Positions 49,690 through 58,036 of a stretch of DNA of 64,000 bases are shown here, piece after piece. The DNA lies in assembly GCF_001422045.1 (NCBI RefSeq), contig NZ_LMLW01000007.1:558001-622000 (forward strand). The letters run 5' to 3'. The DNA is from Sphingomonas sp. Leaf242. Its GTDB lineage: Bacteria > Pseudomonadota > Alphaproteobacteria > Sphingomonadales > Sphingomonadaceae. The translations under genes and the position numbers were made by a program. Numbering within the stretch: the first letter of the stretch is position 1; every line of letters starts with the position of its first letter. The notes beneath the pieces were generated by a model that was not told where the DNA came from, made no database searches, and worked only from the letters and a program-made list of their open reading frames with translations.

Positions 49690-50902
49690 ATGGACTTCAA
49701 GGACAGCGACGCCGAAGCCTCCTATCGCGCCGCCGCGCGCGACTGGCTCGAGGCGAACATCGCCGAACACAACGCCGGTCATTACCCCGACGACATGACC
49801 AAGGCGAAGGCGTGGCAAGCGCGGAAAGCGGCCGGCGGCTATGCGTGCATTACCTGGCCACAGGAATGGGGCGGCGGCGGCGGCACTCCGATCGAGAGCG
49901 TCATCTTCGGGGAGGAAGAAGCGCGCCACGCGGTCGATGGCAGCTATTTCACGATCGGGCTCGGCATGTGCGTGCCTACCGTGATGGCCTATGCCGATGA
50001 CGCGACCAAGCGCCGCTTCGTCGGCCCCGCGGTCCGCGGCGACGAGATCTGGTCGCAGCTCTTCTCCGAGCCCGCCGGCGGCTCCGACGTCGCCGCGATC
50101 CGCACGCGCGCGGTGAGAGACGGCGACGACTGGGTCATCAACGGCCAGAAGGTCTGGACCTCGGGCGCGCATTACAGCGACTACGGGATCGTCCTGGTCC
50201 GCACCAACCCCGACGTGCCCAAACACCAGGGCCTGACGATGTTCTGGCTCGACCTGAAGGCGCCGGGGATCGAGATCCGCCCGATCCACCAGATGTCCGG
50301 CGGGTCGAGCTTCAACGAGGTCTGGTTCAACGATGTGAGGATATCCGACGCGCAGCGGCTCGGCCCCATAGACGGCGGCTGGAAAGTCGCGCTGTTCACG
50401 CTGATGAACGAACGCCTGGCGATCGGCACGAGCGGTGGCGTCGGCCCGGAGGATATCATCGCCTTCGCCGCCCAGGCCAACGGCGCAGACGGTCCGCTGC
50501 TGAAGGACACGGCCTTCCGCCAGACGCTAGCCGCTAGCCGACTGGTGGGTGCAATCCGAAGGCCTCCGCAACACCCGGATGCGGACGATCACGGCGTTGT
50601 CGAAGGGTCAGGTGCCCGGCCCCGAAAGCTCGATCGGCAAGATCGTCGCCGCCAACCAGTTGCAGGCGATCGGCAACACCGCGGTCGAGGCGGGCGATCA
50701 ATACGGCATCATATCCGACCCCGCGCTCACCCCGCTCAAAGGCGCGTTCCACGCCGCGACGATGTGGGCGCCGGGCCTGCGTATCGCCGGCGGCACCGAC
50801 GAGATCCTCAAGAACATCATCGCCGAACGCGTCCTCGGTCTCCCCGGCGAAATCCGCGTAGACAAGGACCAGGCGTTCCGGGATTTGCCGGTGGGAGCTT
50901 GA
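49690..50902 (+). pseudogene. Acyl-CoA dehydrogenase, second of a pair, frameshifted by a 7-bp tandem duplication
   Basis: The 5' frame encodes WPQEWGGGGG, FSEPAGGSDVAA and NGQKVWTSGAHYSDYG, and runs well to FRQTLA near 50530. There an exact duplication of CTAGCCG (50527-50540) shifts the frame. The correct continuation, ADWWVQSEGLRNTRMRTIT and GGTDEILKNIIAERVLGLPG, lies in the next frame to 50902. Removing one copy restores a 401-residue protein of normal family length; as written the first frame runs on as 419 residues with an unrelated tail. A sequencing error is an alternative. Confidence 0.85.
50527..50540 (+). repeat. 7-bp tandem duplication CTAGCCG x2
   Basis: Two adjacent copies, 50527-50533 and 50534-50540, inside the second acyl-CoA dehydrogenase. 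A single copy would keep the reading frame. CTAG is rare in many proteobacteria; here it occurs twice. Confidence 0.95.
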
Positions 50903-51382
50903 AGCGCAATGCTCTCCACCCCGCTCCTTCGTCGCGCCCGACGCGGTAGACCGTCACGCCCGACGACGTGGCCTATGGGGCGACGCCGTTGCTTCGCTAT
51001 CGAAGACTTGGGGGCTTGCCCGATGACCAACGAAGGTTCAGCTTTTACCGATGAAAAACTTGGATATCGCCGAACGCCGGTCGATCGGTCACGATCACGC
51101 CGCCGAAGTTTCGATCCGGATCGGCGCACGAACGAAATTCGATGCCCGCGTGACCAACGCTGGCCTGCTTTCCGTCGGCGTTCTTGTGTCGAGTATTCTG
51201 CTGTCGAGCGCTGTCATCGTCCTGGCAGCGGGAGGTAAGCACAAACGAAAGCCGTTGGCATCGCCTCCCGCTGAGCACCGCAACTAGCGCGCGGTATCTA
51301 CAACGTAACACGATCGCTTGGCGTTCGCTTTGACCCCGCACATCTTGCGAGGCGGGTTCGTTACCCATTCGAGGATGCCCCG
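50903..51382. other. Gap between the second acyl-CoA dehydrogenase and coniferyl-aldehyde dehydrogenase
   Basis: 480 bp holding one likely small gene at 51051-51287. The rest (50903-51050 and 51288-51382) shows no convincing frame, repeat or RNA gene. Confidence 0.5.
51051..51287 (+). CDS. Small single-pass membrane protein of unknown function
   Basis: 78 residues. One hydrophobic segment (LLSVGVLVSSILLSSAVIVLA) follows an Arg-rich N-terminus and is followed by a basic tail (GGKHKRK), suggesting cytoplasmic ends. No domain recognised. The start has only a weak ribosome site upstream (GAAGG, 16 bases away). Gene context only: it lies between acyl-CoA dehydrogenase and aldehyde dehydrogenase genes. 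Confidence 0.5.
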   Translation: MKNLDIAERRSIGHDHAAEVSIRIGARTKFDARVTNAGLLSVGVLVSSILLSSAVIVLAAGGKHKRKPLASPPAEHRN

Positions 51383-52798
51383 ATGACCGACATGCAGACC
51401 ATCCTCATCGCCCAGCGCGAAGCGTTCATGGCGGAGCTTCCCGTCACCAAGGCGGTCCGGCTCGACCGGCTCAAGCGCGCCGCGTCGATGGTACGGGACA
51501 ACGCCGCGCGGTTCTGCGACGCGGTGTCGGAGGATTTCGGGCATCGCAGCCGCGAACAGACGATGATCACCGATATCGGCGCGTCACTCGCGCCGATCGC
51601 GCATGCCGCCAAGCATCTCGACCGCTGGATGCGCCGCGACCGCCGGCCGGTGCAGTTTCCCTTGGGGCTGCTCGGCGCGAAGGCCTGGGTCGAATACCAG
51701 CCAAAGGGCGTGATCGGCATCATCGCGCCGTGGAATTTCCCCGTGAACCTGCTGATCGCGCCGCTTGCAGGCGTGTTCGCCGCGGGCAATCGTGCGATGG
51801 CGAAAACCAGCGAGTACACCCCCGCCACCGCCGCATTGTTCGAGGATATCTCGCCGAAGTATTTCGCGCAGGACGAACTCGCTATCGTCTCCGGCGACGC
51901 GGAAGTCGGCAAGGCGTTCTCCGCGCTTCCGTTCGACCACCTCATCTTCACCGGTGCAACCGCGATCGGCCGCCACATCCTCCACGCCGCCGCCGACAAC
52001 CTGACCCCGGTCACGCTCGAACTTGGTGGCAAATCGCCGGTCATTCTCGGCGCCTCGGCAGATATCGCGAAGGCCACCGAACGCGTGACGCTCGGCAAGA
52101 TGATGAACGCCGGACAGATCTGCCTCGCACCCGATTACATGCTCGTGCCCTCGGCGGACGAGGCCAAGGTCGTCGACGGCATCAAGGCGGCGGCCAGCGC
52201 GATGTACCCCACCCTGCTCGCGAACGCCGACTACACCTCGGTGGTCAACGACCGCCATCACCAGCGCCTTACCGACTGGATCGCCGACGCGCGTGCGAAG
52301 GGCGCGACGGTCGAGGTGGTGAACCCCGCCAACGAGGATTTCGGCGCAGCCAACTCGCGCAAAATGCCGCTGCACATCGTCCGCGACGCGACCGACGACA
52401 TGATCGTCATGCAGGAGGAGATCTTCGGCCCGGTCCTGCCGATCCGCCGCTACGACGGGATCGACGACGCGATCGCGCAGGTGAACCGTCGCGACCGGCC
52501 GCTGGGACTCTATTATTTCGGCAGCGACGACGCCGAACGCCGCCGTGTGCTCGACCGGACGATCTCGGGCGGGGTGACGCTCGACGATGTGATCTTCCAC
52601 ATCTCGATGGAGGACCTGCCGTTCGGGGGCAGCGGCCCGTCGGGCATGGGCGCGTATCACGGGATCGACGGCTTCCGCACGTTCAGCCACGCGCGCGCCG
52701 TCTTCAAGCAATCGCGGCTCGATGTCGCCAAGCTCGCCGGATTGAAGCCGCCTTATGGTGCGGCGGCTGCAAAGACGATCGCGCGCATGATCCGCTGA
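51383..52798 (+). CDS. Coniferyl-aldehyde-type dehydrogenase (ALDH)
   Basis: 471 residues of the aldehyde dehydrogenase superfamily. WVEYQPKGVIGIIAPWNFPVNL binds the cofactor; catalytic Glu in LELGGKSPVILG; catalytic Cys in NAGQICLAPDY. N-terminal RLDRLKRAASM and the general pattern match coniferyl-aldehyde dehydrogenases. Beside the P450/GMC/ACAD genes it may convert an aldehyde to the acid that the acyl-CoA synthetase takes; the real substrate is unknown. Confidence 0.9.
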   Translation: MTDMQTILIAQREAFMAELPVTKAVRLDRLKRAASMVRDNAARFCDAVSEDFGHRSREQTMITDIGASLAPIAHAAKHLDRWMRRDRRPVQFPLGLLGAKAWVEYQPKGVIGIIAPWNFPVNLLIAPLAGVFAAGNRAMAKTSEYTPATAALFEDISPKYFAQDELAIVSGDAEVGKAFSALPFDHLIFTGATAIGRHILHAAADNLTPVTLELGGKSPVILGASADIAKATERVTLGKMMNAGQICLAPDYMLVPSADEAKVVDGIKAAASAMYPTLLANADYTSVVNDRHHQRLTDWIADARAKGATVEVVNPANEDFGAANSRKMPLHIVRDATDDMIVMQEEIFGPVLPIRRYDGIDDAIAQVNRRDRPLGLYYFGSDDAERRRVLDRTISGGVTLDDVIFHISMEDLPFGGSGPSGMGAYHGIDGFRTFSHARAVFKQSRLDVAKLAGLKPPYGAAAAKTIARMIR

Positions 52799-52866
52799 TC
52801 CTTTCCGTGCGGGGGAGGACAGGATGGCCAAGTGACAGGCCGCCCGCACCCGGCTACCCCCGATTC

Positions 52867-53331
52867 GTGTACCGTCTTCGCCGCCTTTCCCTGTCCCATC
52901 GCTACCTCGCAGCGTTGCTGTGCGTGGCGGCGCTGGCGATGAAGCTGCTGGTGCCCTCGGGCTACATGGTGTCCAGCGAGCACGGCCGGATCGCGATCAC
53001 GCTCTGCTCGGGCATGACCCCGCAGGACATGACGGCCCAGCCGTTGGCGACACAGGCGGTGGCCCCACAGGCAATGGCGATGCCGGGCATGCACGACGAT
53101 GGCGCCGGATCGGCGATGAACCACGATCGCTCGACCAAGCACGACAAGGCGGAGATGCCCTGCGCGTTCTCGAGCCTGACCGCGCACGCGCTGGAAAGTG
53201 TCGATCTCGTCCTGCGTATCGCTGCGATCGCGTTCGCCATGGCGCTCGCATGGCGGTATGTCCGACCGCTCCCGCGCGCGCTGACGCGGTATCTGCGCCC
53301 GCCGTTACGCGGCCCGCCGGCCTACCTCTGA
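52867..53331 (+). CDS. DUF2946 family membrane-associated protein, Met/His-rich
   Basis: 154 residues from a GTG start. N-terminal hydrophobic segment (YLAALLCVAALAMKLLVPSG), a Met/His-rich loop (TLCSGM, MPGMHDDG, MNHDRSTKHDK, EMPC), and a second membrane segment (VLRIAAIAFAMALAWRYV). The Met, His and Cys pattern suggests binding of copper or another soft metal. It precedes a TonB-dependent receptor and a PepSY protein; DUF2946 genes often sit beside metal-receptor genes (inference from family context). Confidence 0.75.
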   Translation: MYRLRRLSLSHRYLAALLCVAALAMKLLVPSGYMVSSEHGRIAITLCSGMTPQDMTAQPLATQAVAPQAMAMPGMHDDGAGSAMNHDRSTKHDKAEMPCAFSSLTAHALESVDLVLRIAAIAFAMALAWRYVRPLPRALTRYLRPPLRGPPAYL

Positions 53332-53417
53332 TCCTCTGAAACGCACGTCGCCAAGCGCGACGGGCACCGATTCATGACGCGCATCCCCGAGATGCGCGCC
53401 GATCACTGGAATTGCCG

Positions 53418-55466
53418 ATGTTTCGATTCACGCCTTCCCACGAGGCGACGATGGCGCTGGCCGTCGTCGTGCCGCTGCTCGCGTTCGCCACGCCGAGTAC
53501 CGCGCAAACCGCCAATGCCCCGCCGACCGAGAGCGATACGCGCTTCACGATCGGCGACATCGTCGTGACCGCGCCGAGCATGGCGCGCTCGACCGGCAAC
53601 GTCCTGACCTCGGTCGATCTGCTCGGCGGCGACGTCGCGCAGCGCCAGTCGGTCGACAACGCCTGGGAGATCTTCGCGCGGCTGCCGGGCGTCGTGCTGA
53701 CCGATTTCAATCAGGGCACGACATCGGGCCGCTTCTCGATCCGAGGGTTCAACGGCGAGGGCGAGATCAATGCGGTCAAGCTGATGATCGACGGCGTCCC
53801 GACCAACGACAATGCCGGCGGGATGACCGGCATCGACATGATCGCGCCGCTCGACATCGCCGGGATCGAACTGGTCCGCGGCACGTCCGATCCGCGCTGG
53901 GGGCTCAACAACATCGCGGGCAACGCCAACATCCTGACCCGGATCGGCGGCACCTACCTAGATGCACGGTTCATCGGCGGCGCGTTCGGGACTGCCGATG
54001 GCCAAGTGTCGGCGGGGCTCGAACGCGGCAAGTTCAGCCAGAATTACCTGGTCAGCTATCGCCGCACCGACGGCTATCGCGACCATGCCGATCTCGATCG
54101 TCTCAATCTCGCGGGCAAGTGGTTCTACGATTTCGGCGCGACCCGGCTGGGCGCGATCGTCCGCTACTCGACCGCGACCGCGCAGGAACCGGGCTACCTC
54201 ACCGACGCCGACGCCTATACCGACCGGCAGCGATCCTATGCCGTGTCGGAAACCGATGGCGGCAAGCGTCGGATCGGCCAGTACAGCCTCCACCTCGATT
54301 CAGACCTGACCGACACGCTGGCGCTCAGCGTGAAGGGCTATGCTAACAGCCTCACCGACGACCGCTATGTGCGGTTCTCGGCCACCGTCGCGCAGCAGCG
54401 GCGGCTGACCGACGAATGGCAATATGGCGGCATCGTCGCGCTGCATTATCATCCGCGCGTCGACTTTCTCCACGCGCTGATGATCGAGGCAGGGGGCGAC
54501 ATCCAGGTGCAGGACAATCGCAGCCTGCGCTGGCTGACCGATCGCCGCGTCATCACCAGCCAGACGCGGGACCAGCAATTCGGCCTGACCGTGTATGGCG
54601 GCTATCTCCAGGCGGTGATCGAGCCGACCGCGTGGCTCAAGATCACGCCGGCGTGGCGGGTCGACCGGGTCGACGGGTATTTCGCCAACCGGCTCGCGGG
54701 CACCACCGCGCCGATCAACGACTATGGCACGATCAGCCAGCCCAAGCTCAGCGTCGCGATCACCCCGGTCCGCGATGTCACGCTCTATGCCAATTACGGC
54801 CGGACGTTCCAGATCGGCGCGGGTTCGGGCGCCTATCTGGTGCCGCCGCGCACCGTCGATGTCGCCCCCTCGATCAACGAAGGATATGAGGGCGGGATCA
54901 AGCTCACGCGGGGTCGCTGGCTCGAGGCGCGCGTCGCGCTGTGGCAACAGACCGCGAGCGGCGAACTGAAGCGACGGCTGAACGACCCGTCGGGCGATTT
55001 CGACAATCTTGGCAAGACCCGGCGGCGCGGGATCGATCTCCAGCTCGACGTCAAACCGGTGCGCGGCGTCGACCTGTGGGGCAGCTATTCGCACCAGACC
55101 GCGACGATCGTCACGCCCGACCCCGCGACCCCGTCCCAGGCCGGCAACGCGATCGACCATGTCCCGCAGAACGTCGTCTCGGGCGGGCTCGACGTGACGG
55201 CGGTCGACCGGTTGCGACTGTCGCTCTGGGGCAATGGCCAGTCGAGTTACGAACTCACCCCGGCCAACACCCAGGGGCGCTATGGCAGCTATGTCGTGCT
55301 CAACGCCGAGGTCGCCTATGCCGTGACGCCGCACGTCGAGCTATCGTTGCAGGTCAAGAACCTCGCCAACGACCACTATGAATATGTCTGGTATGACGGC
55401 ACGCAGCGGCTCCACGCCCCCGCCGATCCGCGCGCGCTGTTCGGCGCGGTGCGGCTGCGGCTCTGA
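53418..55466 (+). CDS. TonB-dependent outer-membrane receptor
   Basis: 682 residues. Signal peptide (MALAVVVPLLAFATPSTAQ), a plug domain (IGDIVVTAPSMARSTGN ... VDNAWEIFARLPGVVLTDF; FSIRGFNGEGEIN; GIELVRGTSDPRWGLNNIAGN) and a 22-strand-type barrel ending with a terminal aromatic/Leu strand (LFGAVRLRL). It imports a ligand, probably a metal complex. ATG 53418 is chosen over TTG 53412. TGATG overlap with the PepSY gene. Confidence 0.93.
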   Translation: MFRFTPSHEATMALAVVVPLLAFATPSTAQTANAPPTESDTRFTIGDIVVTAPSMARSTGNVLTSVDLLGGDVAQRQSVDNAWEIFARLPGVVLTDFNQGTTSGRFSIRGFNGEGEINAVKLMIDGVPTNDNAGGMTGIDMIAPLDIAGIELVRGTSDPRWGLNNIAGNANILTRIGGTYLDARFIGGAFGTADGQVSAGLERGKFSQNYLVSYRRTDGYRDHADLDRLNLAGKWFYDFGATRLGAIVRYSTATAQEPGYLTDADAYTDRQRSYAVSETDGGKRRIGQYSLHLDSDLTDTLALSVKGYANSLTDDRYVRFSATVAQQRRLTDEWQYGGIVALHYHPRVDFLHALMIEAGGDIQVQDNRSLRWLTDRRVITSQTRDQQFGLTVYGGYLQAVIEPTAWLKITPAWRVDRVDGYFANRLAGTTAPINDYGTISQPKLSVAITPVRDVTLYANYGRTFQIGAGSGAYLVPPRTVDVAPSINEGYEGGIKLTRGRWLEARVALWQQTASGELKRRLNDPSGDFDNLGKTRRRGIDLQLDVKPVRGVDLWGSYSHQTATIVTPDPATPSQAGNAIDHVPQNVVSGGLDVTAVDRLRLSLWGNGQSSYELTPANTQGRYGSYVVLNAEVAYAVTPHVELSLQVKNLANDHYEYVWYDGTQRLHAPADPRALFGAVRLRL

Positions 55467-56620
55467 TGCCCGCCAGGATTACCGCCCCGATCGCCGCCCC
55501 GATTCCCGCCCGGCCACGATCGGCGCGCGTCGTCGTTCGTCACATCCATCTGTGGCTCGGTCTCTCGGTCGGGCTGATCTTCGCGTTCGCCGGCCTGACC
55601 GGCAGCGCGCTCGTATTCTACCCCGAGATCGACGCGGCCTTCAGCCCGGCGTTACGCGCGGTGCCGGACGGTACGCGCCCGCCATCGTGGCAGGCGGTCG
55701 TGGATACGCTGCACCGCGAGCATCCCGCGCGAACCGGTGCCTGGCGCATCGAGATCGACCCGAGCGGCGGCGCGATCCCGGTCCGCTACTATACGCCGAA
55801 GGAGACCGCGGGGCGCGCGTTCGCGCCGATGCTGTTGTGGATCGACCCGGTCCACCTGACGACGATCCGGACCGGCTTCTGGGGAGATACGGTCGTGACC
55901 TGGATCTACGACCTGCATTATCGCCTGCTGCTCGGCGAACCGGGTGGCATCGCGATGGGCATCGCCGGCATCGCGATGCTCGTCCTGATCGTCAGCGGAC
56001 TCTGGGCGTGGTGGCCGAGACCGGGTGGATGGTGGCGGGCGCTGCGGTTCAAGCGCCCCGCCGCCGCGATCCGCCGGCTCTACGATCTTCACAAGCTGAC
56101 CGGGCTGATCGGACTGATCCCGCTGCTCGCGATCACCGCGACCGGCGTCGTGCTCGACCTGCCCGACCAGACCCGACCGCTGATCGCGCGCGTGTCGCCG
56201 CTGTTCCACATGCCTGCGCTTATCGTCGAGCCTGTGGTCCGCGCCCTGCCGGTCGACCGCCTGATCGCAGTCGCCCAGCGCCGGTTTCCCGATGGCGCGC
56301 TTGCCTGGATCGAGACACCGGCGACTGCCACCGCGCCGATCCGCATCAATCTCGCGCGGCCGGGCGAGCCGAGCCGCCGGTTCCCGCGTACCAACGTCTT
56401 GCTCGACCCGTATACCGGCCGGATCCTCGCCGTCCGCGACGGTCTCGCCGACACCAGCGGAGATACGGTACTGAATTGGCTGCACCCGCTGCACGGCGGC
56501 GAAGCGTTCGGGCTGATCGGGCGGTGGCTGGCGTTCGTCACGGGACTGGTGCCGAGCGCGATGCTGGTCACCGGTCTGCTGCGCTGGCGACGGCGATCGC
56601 CGCCTCGCCACCGATCCTAG
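55466..56620 (+). CDS. PepSY-associated transmembrane protein (possible siderophore/metal reductase)
   Basis: 384 residues with four or five membrane segments. N-terminal RHIHLWLGLSVGLIFAFAGLTGSALVF, middle YDLHYRLLLGE and MLVLIVSGLWAWWPR, and conserved HKLTGLIGLIPLLAITATG are typical of PepSY_TM proteins. Conserved histidines could bind haem for electron transfer. Coupled to the TonB receptor, so it likely handles the imported ligand at the inner membrane, for example by reduction. Confidence 0.88.
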   Translation: MPARITAPIAAPIPARPRSARVVVRHIHLWLGLSVGLIFAFAGLTGSALVFYPEIDAAFSPALRAVPDGTRPPSWQAVVDTLHREHPARTGAWRIEIDPSGGAIPVRYYTPKETAGRAFAPMLLWIDPVHLTTIRTGFWGDTVVTWIYDLHYRLLLGEPGGIAMGIAGIAMLVLIVSGLWAWWPRPGGWWRALRFKRPAAAIRRLYDLHKLTGLIGLIPLLAITATGVVLDLPDQTRPLIARVSPLFHMPALIVEPVVRALPVDRLIAVAQRRFPDGALAWIETPATATAPIRINLARPGEPSRRFPRTNVLLDPYTGRILAVRDGLADTSGDTVLNWLHPLHGGEAFGLIGRWLAFVTGLVPSAMLVTGLLRWRRRSPPRHRS

Positions 56621-56627
56621 CCCGCGG

Positions 56628-57488
56628 CTAGGCGATACCGGCGCCGCGCCGCACCGCCAGCGCGACGCCCGCCCAGTCGACATCCTCGCCCTCGCTGGCG
56701 ATCACCGAGCGGATATGGTCGCGGACGATCCCGAGGATCGGCATCGGCGCACACAGCGTGGTCGCGGCGGTATCGGCCAGCGTCATGTCCTTGAGGCCGA
56801 GCGGTGCGGCAAACCCGGCGGGGTGGAACCGGTCCTCGACGAGGATGTCGCCATAGGTCTGGTAGATCGGCGCGCCGAACAGCGTGCCGGTCAGCACGTC
56901 GAGCAACGTCCGGCGATCGACGCCGCCTTTCTCGGCCAGCGTCATCGCCTCGGCCATCGCCTCGACCGCGGCCATGATCATGAAATTGCCGCTGAGCTTG
57001 ACGAGGTTCGCGGCCGACGGCGTCTCGCCGATCCGGAACGTCCGCTGTCCGATCGCGGCGAACAGCGGCTCGCAGCGGTCGAGGTCGGCTGGCGCACCGG
57101 CAGCGATCACGAACAGTTTGGCGGCCTCTGCCGCGACGGGCCGACCGAACACCGGCGCAGAAACGAACCCGTTTCCTGCATCGGCAGCGAGACGATCCGC
57201 CAGCGCGATTCCGATCGTGCTGTGCGACACGTGCAGCGCTGGAGCACCTTGAATACCCCCCTCGCCGTACACCACCGCCTCGAGCGCGCGATCGTCCGCG
57301 AGCATGGTCATCACCACCTCGCCTTGCGCCGCGTCGACCGGCTTCTCGGCCAGGTGCGCGCCTGCTTCGACGAGCTTGGCGGCCTTGTCCGCCGACCTGT
57401 TCCACACCGTCACGTCATGCCCCGCCTTGAGCAGATTGGCGGCCATCGCGCTGCCCATCTGGCCGAGGCCGATAAAACCGATCTTCAT
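56628..57488 (-). CDS. NAD(P)-dependent beta-hydroxyacid dehydrogenase (3-hydroxyisobutyrate dehydrogenase family)
   Basis: 286 residues. N-terminal MKIGFIGLGQMGSAMAANLL is the Rossmann and signature region; FVSAPVFGRPVAAE and KLSGNFMIMAAVEAMAEAM contain the substrate motif with catalytic Lys. Oxidises a beta-hydroxyacid such as 3-hydroxyisobutyrate or glyoxylate-derived compounds; the specificity is not fixed. ATG 57488 starts at the signature; nine more in-frame residues upstream are not needed. Confidence 0.92.
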   Translation of the reverse strand: MKIGFIGLGQMGSAMAANLLKAGHDVTVWNRSADKAAKLVEAGAHLAEKPVDAAQGEVVMTMLADDRALEAVVYGEGGIQGAPALHVSHSTIGIALADRLAADAGNGFVSAPVFGRPVAAEAAKLFVIAAGAPADLDRCEPLFAAIGQRTFRIGETPSAANLVKLSGNFMIMAAVEAMAEAMTLAEKGGVDRRTLLDVLTGTLFGAPIYQTYGDILVEDRFHPAGFAAPLGLKDMTLADTAATTLCAPMPILGIVRDHIRSVIASEGEDVDWAGVALAVRRGAGIA

Positions 57489-57577
57489 GTCATCAATCCT
57501 GTCCTGGTACGCCACACCACAGCGCAGGGACGGCGCGGACGTTCCCGATCGCGCATCGTGCCGGTGACCGAACCGCG

Positions 57578-57838
57578 CTAGTCCGTGGATCGAACGAGTT
57601 CGACGATCTCGAAATCATACCGATCCCAGCCGCGCGCGATGCCGGGATCGCTTGCGGCAGCACGCTTGCGGCGGGCCTCGGCGAGCGACTTGGTATGGCC
57701 CCAGAACACCTCGGTCCGCCCGCCGCCGAGATGCGCCACTAGCCGCCAGTAATGCGTGAACGGCGTCGCGGTCGGGCCGATCGTCTTCACATACCCGTCC
57801 GGCAACGTCGCGGTCAGCAGATACTTCTTCTTCGCCAT
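57578..57838 (-). CDS. Small conserved protein of unknown function
   Basis: 86 residues from MAKKKYLLTATLPDGY. The composition (three Trp, FWGHTKSLAEARRKRAA) and a beta-rich N-terminus suggest a small folded domain; no family recognised. The frame extends to 57898 through non-family sequence, so ATG 57838 is used. Confidence 0.6.
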   Translation of the reverse strand: MAKKKYLLTATLPDGYVKTIGPTATPFTHYWRLVAHLGGGRTEVFWGHTKSLAEARRKRAAASDPGIARGWDRYDFEIVELVRSTD

Positions 57839-57868
57839 AGACTGCCGAGCATGCACCAAGATCGTCGA

Positions 57869-57885
57869 CACGACCATTGGTCGTG
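57869..57885. promoter_or_regulatory. Inverted repeat CACGACC-ATT-GGTCGTG
   Basis: Seven-base perfect arms with a 3-bp spacer in the divergent gap between the 86-residue gene and aldehyde dehydrogenase. A protein-binding operator or short hairpin is possible. It lies 31 bp upstream of the minus-strand start. Confidence 0.35.
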
Positions 57886-58036
57886 CATCGGTGGGCATCC
57901 AGCGCGGCGCACGTCCCGCACGGGGTTGCGCCTCGGCGATGCCCCGACGATGTACTCGCGATGGGGACGGCCTGGCCTTGCCCTCAAGGCTGACCCACTA
58001 GCGCGCAACGCCCCGCAACAAGGATGGAGACGATCT

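Noticed and set aside
50909..51238. 109-residue frame downstream of the ACAD
   Set aside because: Arg-rich with no domain; the 78-residue membrane protein in another frame is more credible.
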